A stretch of DNA of 64,000 nucleotides from Phycisphaerales bacterium (GTDB taxonomy: Bacteria; Planctomycetota; Phycisphaerae; UBA1845), in the NCBI GenBank assembly GCA_020852275.1, contig JADZBE010000033.1, positions 124,001 to 188,000 of the forward strand. Reading direction: 5' to 3'. Numbering within the stretch: the first letter of the stretch is position 1; each line of letters starts with the position of its first letter. A model generated the notes under the pieces. It worked only from the letters and a program-made list of their open reading frames with translations, made no database searches and was not told the DNA's origin. Below are positions 26,580 to 34,590 of this stretch, one piece after another. The position numbers and the translations under genes are program-made.

Positions 26580-27647
26580 ATGGATATCGCCAAGCTCACA
26601 ACCGAACTGGATCAGATCGAGCGCCGCGTGGAGGACGCACTGCCCACCCTGCGTTCGATCGACGAACTGCGCCGCTTCGAGGCTGAGATCCTCGGCAAGA
26701 CCGGTCCGCTCTCCGCCTTCGTCAAGGCCATCAAGGACTTCCCGGCGGATCAGCGGGGACAGGTCGGCCAGACCGTCAACTCGCGCAAGAACCGGATCGA
26801 AGCTCGCCTCGGCACTCACCGTGACGCCCTCCAGCAGCAGGCCGCCGGCGCCGAACAGCAGGCCGCCGCGTCCTTCGATCCGACCCTGCCGGGCGAATGG
26901 CGCGAGATGGGCAGCGTCCACCCCGTCACGGCCGTGCAGTGGGAGATCGAGCGCATCTTCGTCCGCCTCGGATTCACCATCGAGGCCGGCCCGGAGATGG
27001 AGTCCGAGTTTTTCAACTTCGAGGCTTTGAACATCCCCGGCGACCACCCGGCGCGCGACATGCAGGACACGTTCTGGCTGAAGAACGGGATGGTGCTGCG
27101 CACGCACACATCGCCGGTGCAGATTCGCGCCATGCACAAGTTCGGCGCGCCGCTGCGCACGCTCGTGCCGGGTCGCTGCTTCCGCTACGAGACGCTCGAC
27201 GCCTCGCACGAATGCACGTTTCACCAGGTGGAAGGGCTGATGATCGACCGCGACATCAGCATCGCCAACCTCATTGCCCTCTCCAAAACGCTGCTCTCCG
27301 AGGTCATGCACCGCGAGGTGGAGCTGCGCATCCGACCGGGATATTTCCCGTTCGTCGAGCCGGGCATCGAGATCGACATGAACTGCCAGATCTGCGGCGG
27401 CAGGGGCTGCCCGACCTGCAAGCACTCCGGCTGGGTCGAGATCCTCCCCTGCGGCATGGTGCATCCCAACGTGCTGCGCGCCGGCCGGATCGACCCGACG
27501 CAGTGGACCGGCTTCGCCTTCGGGCTGGGCCTGACGCGCCTGGCCATGATGAAGTACGGCATCCGCGACATCCGCGTCCTCAACGCCGGCGACCTGCGTC
27601 CGCTGGTCGGCGCGCAGCGGCTGGCGGGCGCGATCATCCGAGAGTAA
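26580..27647 (+). CDS. pheS: phenylalanine--tRNA ligase alpha subunit
   Basis: The product has 355 residues. An N-terminal coiled-coil arm is followed by class II synthetase motifs: HPARDMQDTFWL (motif 1 region), FRYETLDASHECTFHQVEG (motif 2) and FAFGLGLTRLAMMKYG (motif 3). The Cys-rich CQICGGRGCPTCKHSGW block is normal for bacterial PheS. The start at 26580 has an AAGGTGGAG site upstream. It charges tRNA-Phe together with PheT. No pheT lies next to it here, unlike the pheST operon of many bacteria. Confidence 0.96.
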   Translation: MDIAKLTTELDQIERRVEDALPTLRSIDELRRFEAEILGKTGPLSAFVKAIKDFPADQRGQVGQTVNSRKNRIEARLGTHRDALQQQAAGAEQQAAASFDPTLPGEWREMGSVHPVTAVQWEIERIFVRLGFTIEAGPEMESEFFNFEALNIPGDHPARDMQDTFWLKNGMVLRTHTSPVQIRAMHKFGAPLRTLVPGRCFRYETLDASHECTFHQVEGLMIDRDISIANLIALSKTLLSEVMHREVELRIRPGYFPFVEPGIEIDMNCQICGGRGCPTCKHSGWVEILPCGMVHPNVLRAGRIDPTQWTGFAFGLGLTRLAMMKYGIRDIRVLNAGDLRPLVGAQRLAGAIIRE

Positions 27648-27952
27648 CCGCCGGCGGACCCACCGCTGAGCTCAGTCACAACCGGATCCGTTCCCTTGGA
27701 GCCCGCACTGACGAGCCGACGCCAACTCCGTCCCCGCCCTCGCGGAAGCTCGTTGACCCAACCCCGGGGTCGAGGCGATCCCGGCTGCGCTTGCTCTGCG
27801 GCTGAAACCCCGCTAAGACGCCGTGCCAACATGGGTCGCAGCGGGGAGAGGCCCGGCGGCGCGGGACCGACCTTCGAACAGCGACGGAGCGGGAATTGAA
27901 CGGCTAAGGGGGCTGCCATGCGAACCTGTCACCACGCGCGTCCGAAGTTGCC
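27648..27952. other. 305-bp gap between pheS and tyrS
   Basis: It contains no domain-bearing frame. A 12-codon frame, ATG at 27918 to TGA at 27956, overlaps the tyrS start by ATGA. No T-box-like element was recognised. Confidence 0.45.
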
Positions 27953-29167
27953 ATGAGATCGGTGGACGAACAACTCGCGATTCTGACGCGCGGGGCGGAA
28001 GCGGTCTACAGCGCTGAGGAGTTGAAAGCCCGCCTCGCAGCGGGCCGCCCCCTGCGCGCCAAGCTTGGCATGGACCCCACCGCGCCGGATCTCACGCTCG
28101 GGCACACCGTCGTCCTCCGCAAGCTGCGGCAGTTCCAGGACCTCGGCCACACCGCGGTGCTCATCATCGGCGACTACACCGCCATGATCGGCGATCCCAC
28201 GGGCCGATCCAAGACGCGGCCAGTGCTCTCGCCGGAGCAGATTCAATCCAACGCGGCGACGTATTTCCAGCAGGCGGGCAAGGTGCTCGATCTCCGCCCC
28301 GAAAAGCTCGAAGTCCGCTACAACAGCGAGTGGCTCGCCAAGCTCACGTTCGCCGAAGTCGTCAAGCTGATGAGCAGCATGACCACGGCGCGCATGCTGG
28401 AGCGCGACACGTTCGCCAAGCGCATCGCGGAAGGCAAGGAAATCTACCTGCACGAGCTGCTCTACCCGATCATGCAGGCCTACGACAGCGTGATGATCCG
28501 CAGCGACGTGGAGCTGGGCGGGACGGACCAGACGTTCAACAACCTCTGCGGGCGCGACCTGCAGCGCCTCAACGATCAGCCGCCGCAGATCGTGCTGGTC
28601 ATGCCCATCCTTGTGGGCACGGACGGCACGCAGAAGATGAGCAAGTCGATGGGCAACTACGTCGCGGTCACCGATCCGCCGGGCGAGATGTTCGGCAAGG
28701 TGATGAGCATCCCCGACACGCTGATGCGCAACTGGTTTGAGCTGACCACCGACGCCTCCGCGGAAGCGATCGGCCAATGGGTGGACCCGGCGGCCACGCA
28801 CCCGCGACAGGCGAAGGAGATCCTCGCGCGGCAGATCATCACACAATATCACGATGCGGGCGCTGCGGACCATGCGGCTTCGGAGTTCGCGCGGGTGTTC
28901 AGCGGCGGGGGCAGCGGACTTCCGGACGACATCCCAGAAATCCGTCTCGACGGCAAGCTCGGCGACGACGGCAAGATCAGCCCCGGCGATCTGCTCGTCG
29001 CTTGCGGCATGGCGACGTCGAAAGGCGACGCGCGCCGCGCCGTGGAGGAAAAAGGCGTGCGCATCAACGGCGGCGTCGTGACCGATCCCTGGGCCGGCCT
29101 GGCGGTGAAGAGCGGGGACATCGTGCAGCGCGGCAAGCGGAAGTTCGCCCGGATCACCTTGGGGTGA
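27953..29167 (+). CDS. tyrS: tyrosine--tRNA ligase
   Basis: The product has 404 residues. The class I signature is GHTVVLRKLRQFQDLGH (HIGH variant), and GTQKMSKSMGNY carries the KMSKS loop. VELGGTDQTFN is the tyrosine/tRNA pocket region of TyrRS. The last about 65 residues form an S4 RNA-binding domain (LLVACGMATSKGDARRAVEE, then GVRINGGVV). It activates Tyr and charges tRNA-Tyr in the cytoplasm. The ribosome site before the ATG is weak; a short open frame ends on it in an ATGA overlap, so translation may be coupled. Confidence 0.96.
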   Translation: MRSVDEQLAILTRGAEAVYSAEELKARLAAGRPLRAKLGMDPTAPDLTLGHTVVLRKLRQFQDLGHTAVLIIGDYTAMIGDPTGRSKTRPVLSPEQIQSNAATYFQQAGKVLDLRPEKLEVRYNSEWLAKLTFAEVVKLMSSMTTARMLERDTFAKRIAEGKEIYLHELLYPIMQAYDSVMIRSDVELGGTDQTFNNLCGRDLQRLNDQPPQIVLVMPILVGTDGTQKMSKSMGNYVAVTDPPGEMFGKVMSIPDTLMRNWFELTTDASAEAIGQWVDPAATHPRQAKEILARQIITQYHDAGAADHAASEFARVFSGGGSGLPDDIPEIRLDGKLGDDGKISPGDLLVACGMATSKGDARRAVEEKGVRINGGVVTDPWAGLAVKSGDIVQRGKRKFARITLG

Positions 29168-29557
29168 GTCGCGGGGTGCTGCCGTCCGGGGGCGCGGGTC
29201 TTGGACCGCCGGGGCCCTTCCATTCCCGCCAGGGTGGCATGCTTTCGCTGTACTCAGCGTGAGCATGTTGCCGGGCGCGTAAGTTTGTGACTCAGGGAGG
29301 CTGCCATCCTGAGTTTGTCCGCTGGGCCCTTCAATTCTCGGCTGCGTGGCATGCTCTCGCGGTGCTCGGCGTGAGCATGCGTTGACGTAGCTTGCTTGCC
29401 GGTCGGAAAACGAAGGGATGACTCGATCGCCGTAGTCGGGAAATGGGATCATTGAAAGGTTCTGCGTGAACCGTGGCGGCTGTTCCCAACCCGCGCCGAT
29501 TGCATTAAGCTCCCGCCGCGTGTCCGGCTTCTGCAGGTTCCGGGCTGACTGCGGATC
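29168..29557. other. 390-bp intergenic region with a two-copy direct repeat
   Basis: It carries two 56-bp direct repeats (29212-29267 and 29324-29379), each ending in an imperfect hairpin. No gene is supported. Confidence 0.5.
29212..29379 (+). repeat. two 56-bp direct repeats, each ending in a hairpin
   Basis: Both copies begin GGGCCCTTC and end GGCGTGAGCATG or AGCGTGAGCATG. Copy 1 is 29212-29267 and copy 2 is 29324-29379, a period of 112. The last 30 bases fold back on themselves: CATGCT...AGCATG at the ends with CGCTG...CAGCG inside (copy 1, 29238-29267). Most differences between copies are substitutions. Confidence 0.7.
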
Positions 29558-30340
29558 ATGAAGCGAAGGCTTCAGGACAATCTCAAACGCGTCCGTGAGC
29601 GGATCGAGGCCGCCTGCGCCCGCGCACACCGACCGCCTGCTTCCGTCACGCTGGTGGGCGTCACCAAGTACGTCAGCCTGGAAGTCATCCGGCTTCTCAT
29701 CGAAGCGGGCCTGACCGACCTGGGTGAAAGCCGCCCGCAGGAACTCATCCGCCGCGCGGCCGCCACGCGCGAGTGGCTCGGTCGCCGCCGCGCGGTCGAG
29801 GGGAAGCCGCCGCCGGAGCCGCGCTGGCACCTGATCGGCCCGCTGCAGCGCAACAAGGTCGCCAAGACGCTGCCGTGGACGGCGCTGATCCACTCGGTGG
29901 ATACGCTGCGCCTCGCGGAGGACATCGACGCGCACTCCGCCAAGCTCGGCGTCGTCACGCCCGTCCTGCTTGAACTGAACGCCGCCGACGAATCGGGCAA
30001 GCACGGCATTGCCTTCCCCGCGGCGCCGCACATGGTCGAGGTGCTGTCTACGCTGCGCCACATCCGCCTCTGCGGGCTGATGGCGATGGGTCCGAACACG
30101 CCGGACGAGTCGCGCATCCGTTTCGTCTTCGAGCGCATGGCCGAGATGTTCGGCGACATCCGTCGCAAGCGCGGCGCGCGGGAGGACTTCCGCGTCCTCT
30201 CGATGGGCATGAGCGCGGACTTCGAGTTCGCGGTGGAGGCCGGCGCGACGCACGTTCGCGTGGGCAGCGCGTTGTTCGAGGGGATCATCGACGCCCCGCG
30301 CGGGCGCGAGCGGGCGGACACCGCCGAGGCGCCTTCATGA
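29558..30340 (+). CDS. YggS/PLPBP-type pyridoxal phosphate homeostasis protein
   Basis: The product has 260 residues. It is a fold-type III TIM-barrel PLP protein: LVGVTKYVSLEVI carries the PLP-binding Lys at residue 37, followed by LGESRPQEL, RWHLIGPLQRNK (usual IGxLQxNK), and FRVLSMGMSADFEFAVEAGATHVRVGSA with the phosphate-binding Ser/Gly segment, all close to the YggS consensus. The family buffers free PLP and affects amino-acid and keto-acid balance; no enzymatic reaction is established. Its stop overlaps the next start by ATGA, so it is co-translated with the phosphodiesterase. Confidence 0.92.
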   Translation: MKRRLQDNLKRVRERIEAACARAHRPPASVTLVGVTKYVSLEVIRLLIEAGLTDLGESRPQELIRRAAATREWLGRRRAVEGKPPPEPRWHLIGPLQRNKVAKTLPWTALIHSVDTLRLAEDIDAHSAKLGVVTPVLLELNAADESGKHGIAFPAAPHMVEVLSTLRHIRLCGLMAMGPNTPDESRIRFVFERMAEMFGDIRRKRGAREDFRVLSMGMSADFEFAVEAGATHVRVGSALFEGIIDAPRGRERADTAEAPS

Positions 30341-31668
30341 GCCGCCGGCGCGTCATCCTCTTATCGACTCCGGGGTTACGCGTCGGCGACGTCACGAAGG
30401 AGGGCACGCCCACGCTGCACGGCTGGGCGAACGCGGGCCACATCGCGGAACTGACCCCGACGTTTCCCTGCGTCACTTCGCCGGTGCAGGCGTCCATGCT
30501 CACGGGCTGCCCGCCGCGCGAGCACGGCGTCATCGCCAACGGCTTCTACCACCGCGACCGTGACGAGGTCGAGTTCTGGGTTGCGCCGAACAGCGTCGTC
30601 CGCGGAGAGTTCATTTGGGACGCACTGCGCCGGGCGGACCCCACGCTCACTTCCGCCGTCTGGCACGCGCAGAACATCAAGGGCGCGTCCGTGGATTTCA
30701 TCGTCACGCCCGCGCCGATCCACGAGCCGGACGGCACCATGAAGCTGTGGTGCTATTCCAAGCCCGACGGGCTGTACGCCGAAATGCTGCCGGAACTGGG
30801 GCATTTTCCGCTTCAGCATTACTGGGGACCGCTGGCGGGCATCCAGTCCACGCGGTGGATCCTCGGCGGGGCGCGATGGCTCATCGCGCGACACGCCCCG
30901 GCGTTTCATTTCATCTATCTCCCGCACCTCGATTACGCCGCGCAGAAATTCGGACCCGACAGCGCGCCGGCGCGGCAGGCGCTGGTCGACCTGGACGCGG
31001 AACTGGCGGCGTTCGCCGCGTGGGTGAACTCGTCGCGGGTCGGAGATGACACCGTCTTTCTCGTTGCGGGCGAGTACGCGATGACGAGCGTGTCGGGCGC
31101 GGTGTTTCCCAATCGCACCCTGCGGCAGGCCGGGCTGGTGGGCATGCGCGAGAAGGACGGCAGGGAACACCTCGATCTGCGGACATCCCAGGCGTTCACC
31201 GTGGTTGATCATCAACTCGCGCATGTGTACGTGAAAGACTCCGCGCGGGTGATGCAGGTTGCGGATCTGTTTCGCGGGATGCAGGGAATCGAGCAGGTGT
31301 GCGCGGGAGCGGATCTTGGGGCGATTGGGATGGATCACGCACGCAGCGGTGAAATCGTTCTGATCGCCCGCGCGGATCACTGGTTCGCGTATCCCTGGTG
31401 GCTGGACGACGCGCTGGCGCCGCCATTCGCGCGCACGGTCGACATTCACCGCAAACCGGGCTACGACCCGCTGGAGATGTTTTTCGATCCCGCGACCAAG
31501 GGCATCCCGCTGAACACGGACCTGATCCAAGGTTCCCATGGCGCGCCGGCGTCGCACGCTCGGCAGCGAGCCGCGCTCATCGCTTCGGTCCCGTTGAGGC
31601 AGCCCAGCGCGCGCGGCGCCCTGCGGGATGTAGACGTCAAGGGCGAGGTGCTTGAGCTGATGCGCTGA
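30337..31668 (+). CDS. alkaline-phosphatase-superfamily nucleotide pyrophosphatase/phosphodiesterase
   Basis: The product has 443 residues and no signal peptide. TPTFPCVTSPVQASMLTG carries the Thr nucleophile of the NPP-type active site. PREHGVIANGFY is the usual following block. Further metal-site pieces are YLPHLDYAAQKFGP (D-x-x-x-H pattern partly kept) and SQAFTVVDHQLAHVYV. The last metal-ligand motif, normally GSHG, is seen as QGSHGAP. Substrate is unknown; such cytoplasmic members hydrolyse phosphodiesters. It overlaps the YggS gene by 4 bp. Confidence 0.85.
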   Translation: MSRRRVILLSTPGLRVGDVTKEGTPTLHGWANAGHIAELTPTFPCVTSPVQASMLTGCPPREHGVIANGFYHRDRDEVEFWVAPNSVVRGEFIWDALRRADPTLTSAVWHAQNIKGASVDFIVTPAPIHEPDGTMKLWCYSKPDGLYAEMLPELGHFPLQHYWGPLAGIQSTRWILGGARWLIARHAPAFHFIYLPHLDYAAQKFGPDSAPARQALVDLDAELAAFAAWVNSSRVGDDTVFLVAGEYAMTSVSGAVFPNRTLRQAGLVGMREKDGREHLDLRTSQAFTVVDHQLAHVYVKDSARVMQVADLFRGMQGIEQVCAGADLGAIGMDHARSGEIVLIARADHWFAYPWWLDDALAPPFARTVDIHRKPGYDPLEMFFDPATKGIPLNTDLIQGSHGAPASHARQRAALIASVPLRQPSARGALRDVDVKGEVLELMR

Positions 31669-31685
31669 AGGTCCGCCGCCGCGAA

Positions 31686-32417
31686 TCACTCTCCGCGGTT
31701 GGGGTCGCGGAAGGTGTAGCCGACGCCGCGCACGGTGCAGATCCACTGCCCGCCTTCGCCCATCTTCTTGCGCAGCGCCGTGACGTGCACGTCAATCGTG
31801 CGGTCCGTCACCACCACGCCTTCCCCTAGAGCCTTGTCGATGAGCTGATTGCGCGACAGCACGCGCCCCTGCGCCGCCATTAAGGCGCGAAGCAGCCGAA
31901 ATTCCGTGGCCGTCAGCGAGATCGGCACGTCATGCACCGTGGCCTCGTGCCGGTCCGCATCAAGCACCACCGGGCCCAGCGTGAGCACCTGCGGCTGCGG
32001 CACGCCCGCCTGCGAGCGTCGCAGCAGCGCCGCGATGCGCGCCAGCAGCACGGCCATGGAGAACGGCTTGGTGATGTAGTCGTCGGCGCCGATGGACAGC
32101 CCGACGACCTGGTCCACTTCCGCGCACTTGGCCGTGAGCATGACGATCGGCACCTGCGCGGTCCTTGGGGCGCTGCGCAGGCGTCGGGCCACCTCGTCTC
32201 CGGACGTTCCGGGCAACATGCGATCGAGCAGGACCAGGTCCGGCGGCTGCCGCTGCGCCTCGGCAATCGCCGCACGCCCGTCGGCGGTGGATCGGCAGAC
32301 GTATCCCTCCCGGCGCAGGTTCAGGCAGAGCAGTTCGAGCAGGTCCTTCTCATCCTCAACAACCAGGATCTGCTTATGAGCATTCGACTTCACGCTGGAT
32401 GACCCGTTGCCTTGCAT
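31686..32417 (-). CDS. OmpR/PhoB-family response regulator
   Basis: The product has 243 residues from the ATG at 32417. The receiver domain has the acidic pair in LVVEDEKDLLELL, the phospho-acceptor Asp in LVLLDRMLPG (residue 65) and the conserved Lys in YITKPFS. The C-terminal winged helix has ATEFRLLRALMAAQGRVLSR and TIDVHVTALRKKMG, then IRTVRGVGY-type ending CTVRGVGYTF. No histidine kinase is adjacent, so it is an orphan here. It is divergent from tatC. LDRMLPGTSG is PhoB-like, but a phosphate role is not shown. Confidence 0.94.
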   Translation of the reverse strand: MQGNGSSSVKSNAHKQILVVEDEKDLLELLCLNLRREGYVCRSTADGRAAIAEAQRQPPDLVLLDRMLPGTSGDEVARRLRSAPRTAQVPIVMLTAKCAEVDQVVGLSIGADDYITKPFSMAVLLARIAALLRRSQAGVPQPQVLTLGPVVLDADRHEATVHDVPISLTATEFRLLRALMAAQGRVLSRNQLIDKALGEGVVVTDRTIDVHVTALRKKMGEGGQWICTVRGVGYTFRDPNRGE

Positions 32418-32534
32418 CGTGCGGTCATTGTCCCGTCGGCGGCGGTACGGAACAAGTTGCAACATTAGGACCGCGCAAAGATTGCGTCAGCCTTTGATGC
32501 AGAAACGCACACCGACCATGAGCCATGGCGGGTG

Positions 32535-32562
32535 GCACGGGTCCGCAGCAGCGGACCCGTGC
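32535..32562. repeat. perfect 12-bp hairpin between response regulator and tatC
   Basis: GCACGGGTCCGC (32535-32546) and GCGGACCCGTGC (32551-32562) pair fully around an AGCA loop. It follows GGGTGG, as the 29.2-kb hairpins do. It is in the divergent gap and lacks a T run, so it is not a standard terminator. Confidence 0.65.
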
Positions 32563-32655
32563 ATCGCGCAGCCCAACCGGCCCTGCAACGCCGGCCGCGA
32601 GTGCTCCCCTTTGGTTCTCGCCCGACCCTCCGCGCCGAATTACAATCCCGCCCGC

Positions 32656-33723
32656 ATGAAGATCCTCGGACGCAACATCGGTCGAGCCGCAAACCCCGAC
32701 GACGCCTCGGCCGGCGAGTACATGGACCGTACGCGCATGTCCTTCGGCGATCATCTTGAGGAACTGCGCCTCCGGCTGATGCTCGGCCTGCTCGGGGTCG
32801 TGGTCGGCGCCGTCATCGGCCTGCTCTCGGCCAAGCCGATCATGACTTTGCTTTTCCAGCCGCTCTTCGCCGTGCAGGACCGCCACCACCTTCCCACGCA
32901 GCTCCTGGGCTCCACACCGCAGGCGGGCTTTTCCGTGTACATGAAGGTGGGTCTGCTTTCGGGCGTGATCCTCGCGGGACCGTGGTTGCTCTACCAGGCA
33001 TGGCAGTTTGTCGCGTCCGGTCTGTACCCGAAGGAGCAGCGTTTCGCGCGGCGGTTCGTGCCAGCCTCGGGGGGGCTTTTCATCCTCGGCGTCCTCTTCA
33101 TGTACATGGTCGCCCTGCCGATCGTTCTGAACTTCTTCGTCGCATTCAACAAGAGCTTCGCGGCCTCCTACAACGGGATCACACCGTTCCAGAAACTGCT
33201 GCTGGGAGACGAGGAGGGTGAGGCTGGGTCGAAAGATGGCGCCACGAATCCCGGCGAAAAGGCAGGCGACACGCCCGCGCCGCGCATCCCGATTCTGGAG
33301 AACGATCCGAAGGCTCCGCAGCCCGGAGACATCTGGTTCAACCGGCAATCACGAATCCTTTCCGTGCAGGGTGACGCCGAACGCTGGTCGGTCCCGCTGA
33401 TCGCCGGGGCGCGACGCGCGATCATCACCGGTGACTTCACGGTGGACTCGTACACCTCCTTCGTGCTGATGCTGGCGCTGGCGTTCGGGCTGGCGTTCCA
33501 GTTGCCCATCGCCGTTCTTTTCCTTGCGTGGACCGGCATCGTGTCCGTGGCCCAGATGCGCAAGTCCCGCCGAATCATCATCCTCATCATCTTCATCGTC
33601 GCCGCGGTCCTTACGCCGCCGGACGTGTTCAGCCAGATGCTCCTGGCCATCCCGATGTGCGGGCTGTTCGAGATCGGCCTGCTCATCGCCCGGTCCGTCG
33701 AGCGGCGGCGCGAGCAGGCCTGA
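32656..33723 (+). CDS. tatC: Sec-independent translocase TatC with enlarged periplasmic loop
   Basis: The product has 355 residues, about 100 more than typical TatC. HLEELRLRLM at residues 33-42 is the conserved N-terminal signature that recognises twin-arginine signals. Six membrane segments can be traced; the fourth begins DFTVDSYTSFVLMLALAFGLAFQLPIAV-like and the fifth contains LTPPDVFSQ. The extra length is between helices 3 and 4, at about residues 165-258: an acidic, Pro-rich stretch then a small folded-looking part (GDIWFNRQSRILSVQ). It exports folded proteins; candidates in this window are the isomerase at 9.3 kb and the DUF362 protein at 21.5 kb. No tatA/B is adjacent. Confidence 0.95.
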   Translation: MKILGRNIGRAANPDDASAGEYMDRTRMSFGDHLEELRLRLMLGLLGVVVGAVIGLLSAKPIMTLLFQPLFAVQDRHHLPTQLLGSTPQAGFSVYMKVGLLSGVILAGPWLLYQAWQFVASGLYPKEQRFARRFVPASGGLFILGVLFMYMVALPIVLNFFVAFNKSFAASYNGITPFQKLLLGDEEGEAGSKDGATNPGEKAGDTPAPRIPILENDPKAPQPGDIWFNRQSRILSVQGDAERWSVPLIAGARRAIITGDFTVDSYTSFVLMLALAFGLAFQLPIAVLFLAWTGIVSVAQMRKSRRIIILIIFIVAAVLTPPDVFSQMLLAIPMCGLFEIGLLIARSVERRREQA

Positions 33724-33910
33724 TGCGCGGGCGCGGGGTGTGTGCGGGCCTGGGGAGCCTGCGCGGCGGCGGATTCGGCTAACCGACCTGGTGCCCGCAC
33801 TGTCTGGGCTGCATGGGGGCGTTATCAGACTGCGGCGGCGCTGTGAGCCGGGCTTTCAGATTGTCGCGCCCGTAAAGGCGGGCGTTCAGATCGCACAGCC
33901 AGACCGCTGG

Positions 33911-33962
33911 ATTCCCGCCTGCGCGGGAATGACGAGGTTCACCTTTCACCGCAGACGGTCAG
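33911..33962 (+). repeat. dRS3-like repeat unit
   Basis: A perfect ATTCCCGCCTGCGCGGGAAT at 33911-33930 is followed by GACGAGGTTCACCTTTCACC, the shared tail. It lies between tatC and a small lipoprotein gene. Confidence 0.75.
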
Positions 33963-33994
33963 GGGCTTCGGCTCTTCTTTTCGGGAGGCTTCGC

Positions 33995-34234
33995 ATGTTC
34001 AGAAAGTTGCTGGGATCAGCGGCGATTCTTGGGTTGACGCTTTCCTGCGGGTGCGTCGGGGTCATTGGCAACACCGTCACGGTGCGCGACGACCTGATGG
34101 CGCGGAAGCCGGTCGTCGTGGATGGCAGGATCTACATCGTGGACGTGCGAACCGGGCGGGTGATGGCGATGGATCCCGGCGCATGCGCGACGGCCGGTCC
34201 CTTCGAGCCGGTGATCATCAAGGAAGAGGAATGA
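33995..34234 (+). CDS. small lipoprotein
   Basis: The product has 79 residues. A GGGAGG site lies 7 bases before the ATG. The signal FRKLLGSAAILGLTLSCGC ends in a lipobox-like LSCGC, so a lipid-anchored Cys is expected. The remaining 58 residues have VVVDGRIYIVDVRTGRVMAMD, a beta-hairpin-like stretch, and an acidic end. No family is recognised. It is monocistronic, flanked by a repeat upstream and the pyrB promoter region downstream. Confidence 0.7.
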   Translation: MFRKLLGSAAILGLTLSCGCVGVIGNTVTVRDDLMARKPVVVDGRIYIVDVRTGRVMAMDPGACATAGPFEPVIIKEEE

Positions 34235-34590
34235 CGGTGTGCGGGCCACAGTGCGCGGGTGCTGATCCTCTGGGACTGCCCGGCGTGAAGTGGGGTCTTT
34301 CCGCCGGCCAAACAGAGACGCAAGAACGGATGGCCCCGTTGCCGGGCGCCGGATATACCGCCGGGCTGGGCTGGGCTGTTCCCTGTGATGTTCGTCTCAA
34401 GCATGGGCAGGGACAGGGTCGGCGCTAGTCGCCCGGCGTTGGCCACCGCCCGCCGCGGCCGACCCTGGCATTGACACCGCCGCGCTGCCGCCGTCTAATC
34501 CACGCCGTGGCGACTTCGCCGCGGCGGCGGGACGGACCGCACTCCTCGCGGTCGGCCGTGCGGCGCCTGACCACGGTGGGATCCCTCGCC
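34235..34590. other. 356-bp intergenic region upstream of pyrB
   Basis: Apart from the promoter boxes at 34471-34499 nothing was recognised. The frame upstream of the pyrB start is open but has no similarity to the family. Confidence 0.5.
34471..34499 (+). promoter_or_regulatory. sigma-70-type promoter of pyrB
   Basis: A perfect -35 box TTGACA (34471-34476) is followed after 17 bp by TCTAAT (34494-34499), five of six matches to TATAAT. Transcription would begin near 34506, giving an 85-base leader before the pyrB ATG. Confidence 0.6.
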
